Shown here: piece by piece, positions 16,750 to 25,070 of the stretch
Layout of the letters: each line of letters starts with the position of its first letter
Numbering within the stretch: the first letter of the stretch is position 1
DNA from: Roseburia sp. CAG:10041_57
Lineage (GTDB): Bacteria > Bacillota > Clostridia > Lachnospirales > Lachnospiraceae
Assembly (NCBI GenBank): GCA_001916965.1
Contig: MNTL01000060.1
Coordinates: forward strand, 1 to 64,000
DNA: 64,000 nt
Direction of reading: 5' to 3'
Translations under genes and position numbers: made by a program
The notes under the pieces: model-generated
Seen by the model: the letters and a program-made list of their open reading frames with translations, nothing else
Told to the model about the DNA's origin: nothing
The model's database searches: none

Positions 16750-19048
16750 TGCCTATTCCTTTCTGTACTATATCCCTATATGGATATTTATTTAAAAGTT
16801 GTTCAAATTCTTCCATGGACATAGGCTTTGCATAATAATATCCCTGAATGATATCACACCCTATCCGTCCGAGAAAATCTGCCTGTTCCTTCGTTTCAAC
16901 CCCTTCGGCAATAACAGGCATTCCCAGCTTATCTGCCATGGCAACTACCATCTGTACTATATCTGCACTTCTCTTTGTGTTTTTGGATTTTTCCATAAAC
17001 TTCATATCCAGCTTCAGAATATCTACAGGAATGTCTTTTAACGTATTTAATGAAGAATAACCACTTCCAAAATCATCCATTTCCACAACAAAACCTTCTG
17101 CCTGCAGCTTCTCTATCAGGGCAGCCTGCTTGGGAACGTCCATGATCACAGCACTTTCTGTGATTTCTAATTTCAAGCCTGCCGGACTGATATCATACTC
17201 TTTCACCAGCCCCATAAATTCTCTGTACAGATCCAGATAATAGAAATCCTTGGGCGAAATATTAACAGAAAGTGATATCTTTTTCCCCTGATTCTCAAGT
17301 TTTTTGAGGAATTCACATGCCATTCTCCATACATACCGATCCAGCTTACTGATCAGCCCCTTATCTTCCATCATAGAAGTAAATACCTGTGGCTTCAATA
17401 AACCTTTCTTTGGATGCTTCCAGCGTACCAGCGTCTCACCACCTGCGATTTCGCCTGTTCTGTGGTTGAACTGTGGCTGAATATATATGGTAAACTGCTT
17501 CTCTTCAAATGCAGGAGTCAGATCCTTTAATATCTCCTGTTCCTGCAGGATTTCCTTACGCATATGTTCATCATAATATATGATCTGCTGTTGGACATTA
17601 TTTTTCATGGAACTGATAGCCAGCATTGCCCTGTCACACATAGATGACACCGGCAGACTCAGATCATCCACCTCATAAATCCCTACATGATTTACAATAG
17701 GATAATTGATCCCTTTAATCCGAAGCGTACTCCCGCTACGCATAAAATAACTATCCTCACTAAAATTGCGTGCAGGCATACAGATTGCAAAACTGTCTCC
17801 CGAAATTCTGCCATATACACGGTTATGATCATCCGCATCCCTGATACTGTCTGCAATCGTACGCAGGATCCTGTCCCCGGCTTCCGGACCAAATATATCA
17901 TTAATCACCTTAAACTGACGAATATCCGAACAGATAATATAATACTGCTCCTGTGGGTTATTTTTCATGAACAGTTCTGCTTCTTCAAAGAAGCACAATC
18001 TGTTATATAGCCCTGTCAGAGAATCATGGGTTGCCATATATCTGTATTTTTCACGCTGCTCCCTTTCTTTTGTAATATCGTGCATAATATAGAAACATCC
18101 CATATATCTGCCTTTATCATCCAAAAGCTTCTCATATTCCTTGGCGTATATCTTCCTGATATTATTATCTATCTGTATGGCAGTTCTCCTGCCCGGATTC
18201 TCATAATCCCATGCATTCTCAAAAGCTTCCCTGTCAACCTTACATCCTTTCAGAAAAAGAAACATACTTCTGTTCATATAAATGCAGTTATCCTCTTCGT
18301 CAAACATGATCAGAAGATCCTTCTGCTTATTCTGTCCCAGTCTCTGCATAATATGTTCAAGCTGTCTGGGAACATAATAAAACGTAAAGTAATCCAGTAA
18401 AACCGCTGCAGCAGCATACGTATAGATGGAAATATCTACCGGTGGCTTCATGATCAGGAACATTGCGTTCGCAGCCATGACACCTGCTAATGTCAGGATG
18501 ACAAAACCGAATTTTCTTTTATAAATGTGTGGTGCGGTATATACCTTATACAGAAAGATACAAAAAGAAACCGCAAATGGAATATAGCACAAAATAAGAT
18601 GGAGATAAAACAGTGGCTGGGGAATGAACCTTAAATAACGTTCTTTTCTGTAGTATATCACCTGAAACTTCATAGCATGTTCCAAGACTATATTGCATAG
18701 CATGGAAACCGAATCAATCGTAAGTATGATAACCGTTACAAGCTTCATCCAGGGTTTCAGGTCAAACAATGCCTTACCCTTATATTTCGTATACTCAATC
18801 GTATACAGGAACATGGCATAGCATAACCAGTCCATTCCGGCAAAGAAGATGCAGTTGCCGGCTGACATCCATTTATAATCAGAAGATAAAAATATGATCG
18901 TATATCCTGCTACTGATAACGCACCTATTGATAATAATTCTGCAACACGCCTGCCTAATTCCGTTCTGCGTTTTATGCATTGTATATCGCATATAATCAA
19001 TACCAGTACTCCCATACAGGATAATACTGCATACATCATCTTAGACAT
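16739..19048 (-). CDS. Membrane GGDEF-EAL protein, probably a c-di-GMP phosphodiesterase
   Basis: 769 residues. About the first 230 hold seven hydrophobic segments like the 7TM sensor of histidine kinases; then comes a PAS-like segment (LIMFDEEDNCIYMNRSMF...), a GGDEF domain and an EAL domain. The GGDEF signature is SGDSF, so cyclase activity is unlikely. The EAL domain reads ETLVRW for EALxRW but keeps LEITES, DDFGSGYSS, KLDMKF and IAEGVE, so it should bind metal and cleave c-di-GMP. AAGGAG nine bases before ATG 19048 sets the start; the frame is open further upstream through a palindrome at 19081-19115. It overlaps tatD by 11 bases. The link to the nearby flagellar genes is an inference. 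Confidence 0.9.
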   Translation of the reverse strand: MSKMMYAVLSCMGVLVLIICDIQCIKRRTELGRRVAELLSIGALSVAGYTIIFLSSDYKWMSAGNCIFFAGMDWLCYAMFLYTIEYTKYKGKALFDLKPWMKLVTVIILTIDSVSMLCNIVLEHAMKFQVIYYRKERYLRFIPQPLFYLHLILCYIPFAVSFCIFLYKVYTAPHIYKRKFGFVILTLAGVMAANAMFLIMKPPVDISIYTYAAAAVLLDYFTFYYVPRQLEHIMQRLGQNKQKDLLIMFDEEDNCIYMNRSMFLFLKGCKVDREAFENAWDYENPGRRTAIQIDNNIRKIYAKEYEKLLDDKGRYMGCFYIMHDITKEREQREKYRYMATHDSLTGLYNRLCFFEEAELFMKNNPQEQYYIICSDIRQFKVINDIFGPEAGDRILRTIADSIRDADDHNRVYGRISGDSFAICMPARNFSEDSYFMRSGSTLRIKGINYPIVNHVGIYEVDDLSLPVSSMCDRAMLAISSMKNNVQQQIIYYDEHMRKEILQEQEILKDLTPAFEEKQFTIYIQPQFNHRTGEIAGGETLVRWKHPKKGLLKPQVFTSMMEDKGLISKLDRYVWRMACEFLKKLENQGKKISLSVNISPKDFYYLDLYREFMGLVKEYDISPAGLKLEITESAVIMDVPKQAALIEKLQAEGFVVEMDDFGSGYSSLNTLKDIPVDILKLDMKFMEKSKNTKRSADIVQMVVAMADKLGMPVIAEGVETKEQADFLGRIGCDIIQGYYYAKPMSMEEFEQLLNKYPYRDIVQKGIGNDI

Positions 19049-19080
19049 TCCTATGCATCTCCTTACCTGCAGTCTGAGGC

Positions 19081-19115
19081 GGTATACAATATCATTACTT
19101 ACGATACTGTATACC
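19081..19115. promoter_or_regulatory. 35-bp palindrome in the leader of the c-di-GMP gene
   Basis: GGTATACA...TGTATACC ends with TATC...GATA inside. The whole 35 bases fold back on themselves, with G-U pairs at most mismatches in RNA. It lies 33-67 bases before ATG 19048. It could be an operator for a dimeric regulator or an mRNA hairpin; it does not match the c-di-GMP-I or -II aptamers. Confidence 0.6.
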
Positions 19116-19229
19116 GGATTGATCTTTCTCACAATAATATTTATTTTACCATATTCCCCCATGAACTTGAATATTTATTTTATACAACTTCATACGGATC
19201 CTCCGATTGTAACTTTTTCAGAAAAAGTA

Positions 19230-19258
19230 TTGACATTCTTTTTTCCATATGATATATT
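19230..19258 (+). promoter_or_regulatory. tRNA-Lys promoter
   Basis: TTGACA (19230-19235), 17 bases, TATATT (19253-19258), 32 bases before the first tRNA-Lys: a strong vegetative promoter at the usual distance for a tRNA unit. Confidence 0.8.
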
Positions 19259-19290
19259 ATCCATTGTTCGGTTGAGAAATCGGCATAAAT

Positions 19291-19363
19291 GCACCGCTAG
19301 CTCAGTTGGTAGAGCACCTGACTCTTAATCAGGGTGTCCAGGGTTCGAGCCCCTGGCGGTGCA
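19291..19363 (+). tRNA. tRNA-Lys (anticodon CUU), copy 1
   Basis: 73 bases fold as a cloverleaf: acceptor GCACCGC with GCGGTGC and discriminator A, D arm GCTC...GAGC, anticodon stem CCTGA/TCAGG with loop CTCTTAA, T-loop GGTTCGAGCC. The anticodon CTT reads AAG. The CCA end is not encoded. Confidence 0.97.
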
Positions 19364-19370
19364 CTGAAGG

Positions 19371-19409
19371 CACTGTTTTCAATGCAGAAGCATCGAGAAC
19401 GGTGTTTTT
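19371..19409 (+). terminator. Terminator after tRNA-Lys copy 1
   Basis: CACTGTTTTC pairs with GAGAACGGTG (two G-U pairs), with an inner ATGC/GCAT stem, then TTTTT. It separates the two tRNA genes. Confidence 0.75.
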
Positions 19410-19431
19410 ACAGATAAACAACATCATAGAC

Positions 19432-19504
19432 GCACCGCTAGCTCAGTTGGTAGAGCACCTGACTCTTAATCAGGGTGTCCAGGGTTCGAGCCCCTGGCGG
19501 TGCA
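19432..19504 (+). tRNA. tRNA-Lys (anticodon CUU), copy 2
   Basis: Identical to copy 1 over all 73 bases. It lies 68 bases downstream and is followed by a near copy of the same terminator, so tRNA plus terminator was duplicated as a unit of about 141 bases. I see no convincing promoter of its own between the copies. Confidence 0.97.
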
Positions 19505-19511
19505 TTTAAGG

Positions 19512-19553
19512 CACTGTTTTCAATGCATATGGCATCGGGGACGGTGTTTTTTT
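19512..19553 (+). terminator. Terminator after tRNA-Lys copy 2
   Basis: Same CACTGTTTTC...GGTG hairpin as after copy 1, with changes in the loop, and a longer T7 tract. It ends 15 bases before the convergent repressor gene. Confidence 0.75.
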
Positions 19554-19567
19554 GTGTCTCCTTTAAA

Positions 19568-20116
19568 TTATTCTGAACACAAATATCCCTTCTCTTTCAG
19601 AGCTTTTTCAATATAATCCAGGGTGTCTTCATCATCTGCTTCTACCGTATGATAATGATCTCCTGCTGTAAGATTCTTTAAGGGTGTTGATTTGCCACTG
19701 TGAATACTGCTCATAAATTCCTGCACATGACGCCTGCATGCAATAGGCAGGGCCGTTCTGATTGCTCCATATACCGCATGTTCTACGTATACATCAAGCA
19801 CTCTTCCTCCCATATCCACAATGGTATTCAGTTCATCTTCCATCTGCTCATCTGTATGGGACACATGAAAGACTCTTGTTATCGCATCTGTATCTTTACT
19901 GACCTCTTTATTTTTGTTCTCTGATAATGACGGCATGAGCATATATCCTCTTGCCGCAGAATAAATATCATAATCCGCTGCCCTAAGCAGCGCAATATCC
20001 TGTACAATGACCTGTCTGCTTACCTGAAACTGCTTTGCAAGTGCAGTTCCTGATACAGGCTTTGTTGATTTGCTGATGATCTCTATAATTGCTTTACGTC
20101 TCTCTTCTCCTGTCAT
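19568..20116 (-). CDS. NiaR-type HTH/3H-domain repressor
   Basis: 182-residue transcription factor with an N-terminal HTH_11 domain (RRKAIIEIISKSTKPVSGTA, LAKQFQVSRQVIVQDIALLR) and a C-terminal 3H domain with conserved histidines (EHAVYGAI, MSSIHSGKSTPL, GDHYHTVEADD). Relatives (NiaR, also called NadR/YrxA) repress NAD synthesis and niacin uptake genes when nicotinic acid is present. ATG 20116 is chosen; the in-frame ATG at 20146 has no ribosome site. No NAD gene is adjacent, so any targets lie outside the window. It is transcribed towards the tRNA-Lys pair and away from the secreted protein gene. Confidence 0.88.
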   Translation of the reverse strand: MTGEERRKAIIEIISKSTKPVSGTALAKQFQVSRQVIVQDIALLRAADYDIYSAARGYMLMPSLSENKNKEVSKDTDAITRVFHVSHTDEQMEDELNTIVDMGGRVLDVYVEHAVYGAIRTALPIACRRHVQEFMSSIHSGKSTPLKNLTAGDHYHTVEADDEDTLDYIEKALKEKGYLCSE

Positions 20117-20258
20117 AATTATGCCCAGCCTTCCTCTTACTATCATAAGTAGTCTACACCAATCCCCCTTCTTTGTGCTACATTTTCTTTTGGAATCTTT
20201 CTATAGAATTAGATTTATTTGCACAAAAGAACCATCAACAGAAAAAACAGCAAATAGA

Positions 20259-20287
20259 TTGACTACATTCTGAAAAAATTTTATACT
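20259..20287 (+). promoter_or_regulatory. Strong sigma-A promoter of the secreted BspA-like gene
   Basis: TTGACT (20259-20264), 17 bases, TATACT (20282-20287), then AAAGGAG before ATG 20324. Near-consensus elements and a short leader suggest high expression. Confidence 0.75.
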
Positions 20288-20323
20288 TATTATAAACCTA
20301 TATGCATACGAAAGGAGAATTCT

Positions 20324-21316
20324 ATGAAAGTTCATAAAATATTGGCATTAACACTTGCTATGGCATTATCCATATGCGCAATTCCTACTACTATTGCAGA
20401 AGCAAAAGGTGAAACCTGGACAATTCCCGGTGACAATACCTATCATTTAGACGGTACAGATGTTGTCATCAAAGTCGAGGGTGAAACCCTTCATGTAACA
20501 GGAACAGGTGCAGTTCCAAGTTATGATTACTGGTCCTTAAATGAACGTCCCTGGAGATTAAAAGGTGTTTCTGTCATCCAGATTGACAGTACGATTACTT
20601 CAATTGGTTCCTACGCTTTTGCAAATATGGATAAAGTAAACCGTATCATAATGGGCACCAGCACATTCATTGAAGATACTACCACATTTTCCAAGATTGC
20701 TTACAAACCAATCTTCCGTATCTCAGATACTGGTGTAACAACACAGATGATTGGCAACATCCCTTATACCAGCCTTGACAGTATTGCTGCTTTTGCGCAG
20801 TCAAATACGAATGGCGCATGCTATATTTTTGATACAAATGCAAAGGCTGCTGCATTCCAGACAATGACGAACCCTACAATTCCTCTTGTATACTCTGCAG
20901 CAGATTCCAACGCACCATGGAATAATGTAGAAAACAACGGCAACGGCAATGTAGTTACCAGACTTTGCTATATGGCACCTGATAATGTAGATCATTCCTA
21001 TATTGTTACAGGACAAATGAGATATCAGGGCAGGGCATGTTATGAAGTATATTCTGCATTCCTCGAAGACTATACATTTGCATGTTCTCTGAGAATTAAT
21101 GTTACCAAGAGTGGCAAAGAAATATCCAAGACAGATCAAACTTATAAATATATAATTGATATTCCCAAGAAATATCAAAATCTTGGAACCAGCTATCGTT
21201 TAATTGGTATTGGAGCCGGTCAGGTATATATCTTTGATGATATGGATTCTAATCCGGCTACTCTGACTTATGAAACAGATATGCCTACTATGACATTTGG
21301 ATTAGTATACAAATAA
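20324..21316 (+). CDS. Secreted BspA/LRR_5-like protein
   Basis: 330 residues with a clear Sec signal peptide (MKVHKILALTLAMALSICAI...) and likely cleavage near AEA-KG. Residues about 30-115 match the start of BspA-type leucine-rich repeat proteins (LHVTGTGAVPSYDYWS, RPW, IQIDSTITSIGSYAF, then NVNRI-like strands), but only about one repeat is present. The remaining 200 residues are Asn/Thr-rich and unassigned. There is no LPXTG, membrane anchor or cell-wall repeat, so it is probably released. It has its own promoter and a terminator, so it is a single-gene unit. Larger BspA relatives bind host or bacterial surfaces; that role here is a guess. Confidence 0.7.
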   Translation: MKVHKILALTLAMALSICAIPTTIAEAKGETWTIPGDNTYHLDGTDVVIKVEGETLHVTGTGAVPSYDYWSLNERPWRLKGVSVIQIDSTITSIGSYAFANMDKVNRIIMGTSTFIEDTTTFSKIAYKPIFRISDTGVTTQMIGNIPYTSLDSIAAFAQSNTNGACYIFDTNAKAAAFQTMTNPTIPLVYSAADSNAPWNNVENNGNGNVVTRLCYMAPDNVDHSYIVTGQMRYQGRACYEVYSAFLEDYTFACSLRINVTKSGKEISKTDQTYKYIIDIPKKYQNLGTSYRLIGIGAGQVYIFDDMDSNPATLTYETDMPTMTFGLVYK

Positions 21317-21330
21317 TTTCTTTATGACAG

Positions 21331-21364
21331 AAATGGTGACTTCATTTAAGAAGTCACCATTTTT
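21331..21364. terminator. Terminator between the secreted protein and the LPG-synthase-like gene
   Basis: A perfect 13-bp stem (AAATGGTGACTTC with GAAGTCACCATTT), six-base loop and T5 on the plus strand. It overlaps the last codons and stop of the convergent minus-strand gene, so that protein's C-terminus is encoded in the hairpin. Confidence 0.85.
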
Positions 21365-22338
21365 ATGATTCCACCTATGATAAACGGCACAAGCCATGTG
21401 GTGAAACGAAAGACCAGAATCGCAGGTACTGTATACGTTTCACCGGCAAAACAGTTAAAAAACAATAGAAAAACAAATTCCAGGGAACCTATGCCTGACG
21501 GCGCAGGAATGACACCAGCCAGCATATACGCGATTGCCATAAGCATAACACTCTGTGGTATATTCAACACACTGATATCTTTTAAAATATACGCAGGAAT
21601 CAGGTAAATAACTATAAGCTTCATCAGATTAAGTCCCAATAATACAAGGAATCTCTTCTTATGCGTCATAAGTTCCTTCCCTGTATCATTCAGGAGAATC
21701 AGATTCTCTCTCCCCTTCTCCATCTGCTGCTTATATTTGGGCTTTTTATGCTCCAGCCAGTCTATTGCATACAACAGCCAGTCCTTTATTTTTTCTGATA
21801 CCGTGATAAGTGTCATAAATAAAGCAATAAGAATAGTCACTACACAGCCTATAATCATGGCATTCTGATACTGACACAATATCTGACTGGTCTGTGGTGT
21901 ACCAAGCAGATACAAAAAGCCCATCAGACCCAATATCATAACTGCAATCTTCTTAAATACAAACTGCAGCATGGTAATTCCCGTGCCTTTTGCATACGGT
22001 ACTCCATCCTTTTGCAGATAATAGATTGCTGCAAAACCAGAACCGCTTCCCAATGTCAAAAGGCGATAGAACTCACACAAATAGGCTGTCCTGATGCCCT
22101 TTCCCCAATGATACGTGCTTTCAAAGGGATGTGCCATATAGTATACTATTCCCCCCTCTATGAGGAAGAATACTGTCGCTATCAGACAGCTTATTATCAA
22201 TTGTACAAATGACAGCGCACGGATTCCTTCCAGTATTTCCGCTAGAGAGCCCCTGTAGAAATACAGTGCTGCTGCCAGAAACACTAATAGAATAAGCCAC
22301 TTAACACTTCTTCTGCTCCTTGGGTTTGTAGTTTTCAT
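21346..22338 (-). CDS. LPG-synthase-type (UPF0104/MprF-N-like) membrane protein
   Basis: 330-residue polytopic membrane protein with eight or so hydrophobic segments and the lysylphosphatidylglycerol-synthase transmembrane signature (CEFYRLLTLGSGSGFAAIYY, ...GVIPAPSGIGSLEFVFLLFF). Such proteins act as lipid flippases or partners of lipid-modifying enzymes. The aminoacyl-transferase half of MprF is absent. GGAG seven bases before ATG 22338 fixes the start, which lies 38 bases inside the radical SAM gene in another frame, so expression is coupled. The substrate is unknown; the radical SAM partner suggests an unusual lipid or envelope product. Confidence 0.8.
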   Translation of the reverse strand: MKTTNPRSRRSVKWLILLVFLAAALYFYRGSLAEILEGIRALSFVQLIISCLIATVFFLIEGGIVYYMAHPFESTYHWGKGIRTAYLCEFYRLLTLGSGSGFAAIYYLQKDGVPYAKGTGITMLQFVFKKIAVMILGLMGFLYLLGTPQTSQILCQYQNAMIIGCVVTILIALFMTLITVSEKIKDWLLYAIDWLEHKKPKYKQQMEKGRENLILLNDTGKELMTHKKRFLVLLGLNLMKLIVIYLIPAYILKDISVLNIPQSVMLMAIAYMLAGVIPAPSGIGSLEFVFLLFFNCFAGETYTVPAILVFRFTTWLVPFIIGGIIKMVTS

Positions 22339-23713
22339 ATGCATGCTCCATATGTGTAGACTCATTCCACAGTTTATCTGCTTCAGGTGCCCATTTATCA
22401 GCATATTCATGGCACTTTGCACACAGATGCTCTACAGTCTCAGGTGATTGCAAATCTGTAGACTTTGCTCCTGTCTCCTTTACGATTCTCTGTAAAATCT
22501 CAGGATTCTCAAGCATTGGACATGGTCTTAACTGGTTGTTATTAAATGGCTGATTATCACGATAAGCCATAAATAACGGCTGTTTTAAGCATTCCAGTAA
22601 GGTGTTTTCTCTGATATTTGCACCTGAATAATGGATAAATACACAAGGTTCTGCATCACCGTTTGCATTGATATGGAAGTAGTTTCTGCCGCCGGCAATA
22701 CAACCACCAACAAACTCACCATCATTCTGGAAATCCATTGTGAACAATCCCTTACCGTGTTTCATGTTTCTGATCTCACGTACTCTGGTGTACATATATT
22801 TTCTCTGCTCTACAGAAGGCAATAAGCTCACATCTGCTTCATTTCCAACAGGCATATAGTGGAAATACAGAGCATAACGGCTTCCATTCTCTACTAACAG
22901 ATCAACGAATTCATCACTGGTAACTGTCTCAATGTTCTTGGATGTATAGCAGATAGAAGTACCAAAGATCAATCCATGCTGCTTCAATAATGACATCGCA
23001 TTCATGACTTTGCCAAATACACCATTTCCTCTTCTCAGGTCATTTACTTCTGCAAATCCTTCCAGACTGATTGCCAGATACAGATTGCCTACCTTCTGCA
23101 TCTGTTCACAAAAAGCTTCATCTACCAGAGTACCATTTGTGTATGCAAGGAATGCACAGTCATTATGCTTCTCACATAATTTAATGATATCTGCTTTTCT
23201 TACCAGTGGTTCACCACCTGTAAACATATAGAAATAAATACCCAGCTCTTTACCCTGTGTAATTACATTGTCCATTTCCTCAAATGTCAGATTCAGACGA
23301 TTGCCATACTCAGCTGCCCAACATCCTGTACAGTGTAAATTACATGCACTGGTCGGGTCCATCAGAATCAGCCAGGGAACATTACACTGGTGTACTTCTC
23401 TCATTTTTCTTATGGTCTTGGTTCCATAGAAGAATGCTTCATATCCAAGGTTCAGTGCTGTTGTCTTTAATACATGTGGATCTATTTCATCAATGATCCT
23501 GTTCATATATTTGTTCAGTGTACAGTCTTTATCACGAATCATGTTTCTTACGGTATCATAGTTCACATCCATTTTCTCATCGCCCATGTATTTCTCCATC
23601 AGATCGACAAGCTTTACAATACCTTCTTCTCTATTCTTTCTTACATCCTTCAGTGCTACATCAATAGCTGCTGAAAAAGCCATTCTTCCGGCTGCATGTG
23701 TCATTGCTCCCAT
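22301..23713 (-). CDS. Radical SAM/SPASM-like protein, unknown substrate
   Basis: 470 residues. A helical N-terminal segment (about 125 residues) precedes the radical SAM core with the cluster motif CNLHCTGC, then FTGGEPLVRK and FGTSICYTSKN. The C-terminal part has further cysteines (GGCIAGG, EPCVFIHYSG, RPCPMLEN, HLCAKCHEYADKW) typical of a SPASM or twitch region holding an auxiliary Fe-S cluster. ATG 23713 with GGAGGA at ideal spacing is the start. It sits between an HdeD-like membrane protein and an LPG-synthase-like membrane protein. No peptide substrate gene is visible, so a RiPP role is not supported; lipid or envelope chemistry is more likely. Confidence 0.82.
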   Translation of the reverse strand: MGAMTHAAGRMAFSAAIDVALKDVRKNREEGIVKLVDLMEKYMGDEKMDVNYDTVRNMIRDKDCTLNKYMNRIIDEIDPHVLKTTALNLGYEAFFYGTKTIRKMREVHQCNVPWLILMDPTSACNLHCTGCWAAEYGNRLNLTFEEMDNVITQGKELGIYFYMFTGGEPLVRKADIIKLCEKHNDCAFLAYTNGTLVDEAFCEQMQKVGNLYLAISLEGFAEVNDLRRGNGVFGKVMNAMSLLKQHGLIFGTSICYTSKNIETVTSDEFVDLLVENGSRYALYFHYMPVGNEADVSLLPSVEQRKYMYTRVREIRNMKHGKGLFTMDFQNDGEFVGGCIAGGRNYFHINANGDAEPCVFIHYSGANIRENTLLECLKQPLFMAYRDNQPFNNNQLRPCPMLENPEILQRIVKETGAKSTDLQSPETVEHLCAKCHEYADKWAPEADKLWNESTHMEHAYENYKPKEQKKC

Positions 23714-23731
23714 TTTCAAATCCTCCCTGCG

Positions 23732-24286
23732 TTAATTATGAAATCTGAAATTACGGTGTTCTTTTACTGTATATAAGACCACCCATAAATTTAATCCACC
23801 ATCTATCATCAAGTTAATTCCCACTAACTGCATGATCAGTTTCGTTGCTTCCACCGGTCTTACCAGTAATACCAGTCCGGCTGCACCTGCTGCAATCGCC
23901 CATATCAGGATCAGCCACCACTTACTCAGCCCAAACCGCCTTGCATCCAATGCCGTCTGTATCTTAAACACACCATCTATCAGAATCAGGATGCCTACAA
24001 ATGTTGGAAATGCCCTTAATATATGTTCCCAGTGAAACAACAGCAGACATCCTACGATTGCAGATAAGATACCCATTGCAAAATCAAATTGAAATGCAAG
24101 CTGATACATATCCTTTGTAAAGTACCCGATTAATTTAATGATTCCATATACCACCAGAACCGTACCTATGGCATAACAGGCTATGGAAAAAGACTGTTCA
24201 GGTCTTGCTATCAGGTATGCTCCCAAGGCAAGCTGCGCAACTGACAATACAATATATGCACGTTTTTCCGCTTTGATATGATCCAC
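23732..24286 (-). CDS. HdeD-like DUF308 membrane protein
   Basis: 184 residues with six hydrophobic segments in three pairs, the HdeD/DUF308 layout (LALGAYLIARPEQSF..., GILSAIVGCLLLFHW, ...AGLVLLVRPVEATKLIMQLVGI). The function of the family is unknown beyond an acid-stress link in enterobacteria. A GTG at 24286 is eight bases after AGGAGG and is the best start; the GTG at 24295 touches that site. It is the first gene of a three-gene unit with the radical SAM and LPG-synthase-like genes. A TATACT (24323-24318) upstream may be its -10. It sits just past the TetR gene's terminator. Confidence 0.82.
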   Translation of the reverse strand: MDHIKAEKRAYIVLSVAQLALGAYLIARPEQSFSIACYAIGTVLVVYGIIKLIGYFTKDMYQLAFQFDFAMGILSAIVGCLLLFHWEHILRAFPTFVGILILIDGVFKIQTALDARRFGLSKWWLILIWAIAAGAAGLVLLVRPVEATKLIMQLVGINLMIDGGLNLWVVLYTVKEHRNFRFHN

Positions 24287-24351
24287 AGTCTCCACCTCCT
24301 CTTTTCCCTTTTTCTACAGTATAATTCCATTATTCGACAAAAAAAACGGAC

Positions 24352-24385
24352 AAAAAAAGAGCAATGTCTCAAATTTGTACATTGC
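24352..24385 (-). terminator. Terminator of the TetR gene
   Basis: GCAATGT with ACATTGC (7-bp perfect stem) around an 11-base loop, followed on the minus strand by T7 and soon T8. It lies 45 bases past the TetR stop. Confidence 0.7.
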
Positions 24386-24430
24386 CCACATTCTGACTGG
24401 TTTTCACACATTTTTCAAAAAATGTCTGAA

Positions 24431-25003
24431 TTATTTTTTATTTGAAAAACAATTCTGTGTACATTCCAAAGCGGTCTTTACTGTCCCTTCAAATACTGCT
24501 GCCATACCCTTTAAATAATCTGCTGAATCACTCTGGGAATTTCCCTTGATCCAGTTCAGAGTCATTCCAACAAGGGAATACCCATAAAAGGTAATGACAA
24601 ATTCCTTTTCTTTGTCACTGACCTCCATACCCTGAACCTGTTGCTCCACATACTTTCTGATCAGCTTATCGCATATGGCAAACAAATATTTCTCCAATAC
24701 ATCACGGCTCTTTGAGTCGTATATATGCAGAATAGCCGGCCGGTTCTCAACAACGAACAGCGCCACTCTCAGCAATTCCTCATACCAGGATTCATATTGC
24801 TTCTCATCTTCCAGTACTTTCTTTGTCTCAATATCAAAAACATCATCAATCAGATCATATATGTCCTGATAATAATAGTAGAACGTATTACGATTGATGC
24901 CACATTTCTCAACAATATCTTTTACTGTAATTTTATCAAGAGAATGTTCCTTCAAAAGCTCCAGGAAAGTCTCTACTATCGCCTTCTTCGTAAACTGTGA
25001 CAA
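24431..25003 (-). CDS. TetR/AcrR-family regulator
   Basis: 190 residues with an N-terminal TetR helix-turn-helix (FTKKAIVETFLELLKEHSLD, KITVKDIVEKCGINRNTFYY, YYQDIYDLIDDVF) and an all-helical C-terminal ligand/dimer domain like DhaS-type regulators (TetR_C). The start is TTG at 25003, eight bases after GAGGTG; no ATG fits. It has its own promoter and a terminator, directly upstream of and co-oriented with the HdeD/radical SAM/LPG-synthase-like unit, so it is the natural candidate to control that unit. The ligand is unknown. Confidence 0.88.
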   Translation of the reverse strand: MSQFTKKAIVETFLELLKEHSLDKITVKDIVEKCGINRNTFYYYYQDIYDLIDDVFDIETKKVLEDEKQYESWYEELLRVALFVVENRPAILHIYDSKSRDVLEKYLFAICDKLIRKYVEQQVQGMEVSDKEKEFVITFYGYSLVGMTLNWIKGNSQSDSADYLKGMAAVFEGTVKTALECTQNCFSNKK

Positions 25004-25028
25004 GGCTCTTCACCTCTTTCTCTTTCAC

Positions 25029-25058
25029 ATTATACCCAATAGAACATTCTTTTTGCAA
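25029..25058 (-). promoter_or_regulatory. Promoter of the TetR gene
   Basis: Minus-strand TTGCAA (25058-25053), 18 bases, perfect TATAAT (25034-25029), 26 bases before the TTG start. Confidence 0.65.
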
Positions 25059-25070
25059 GCCTGATTCTGC

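Noticed and set aside
19049..19180. c-di-GMP riboswitch upstream of the GGDEF-EAL gene
   Set aside because: The leader has a palindrome but none of the conserved GEMM or class II core sequences.
19291..19504. tRNA-Lys as an integration site for a mobile element
   Set aside because: The tRNA copies are complete, lie in tandem with their terminators, and no integrase or phage gene follows.
22301..24286. RiPP (peptide natural product) cluster around the radical SAM protein
   Set aside because: I found no short precursor-peptide gene with a ribosome site and no RRE-like domain nearby; the neighbours are membrane proteins.
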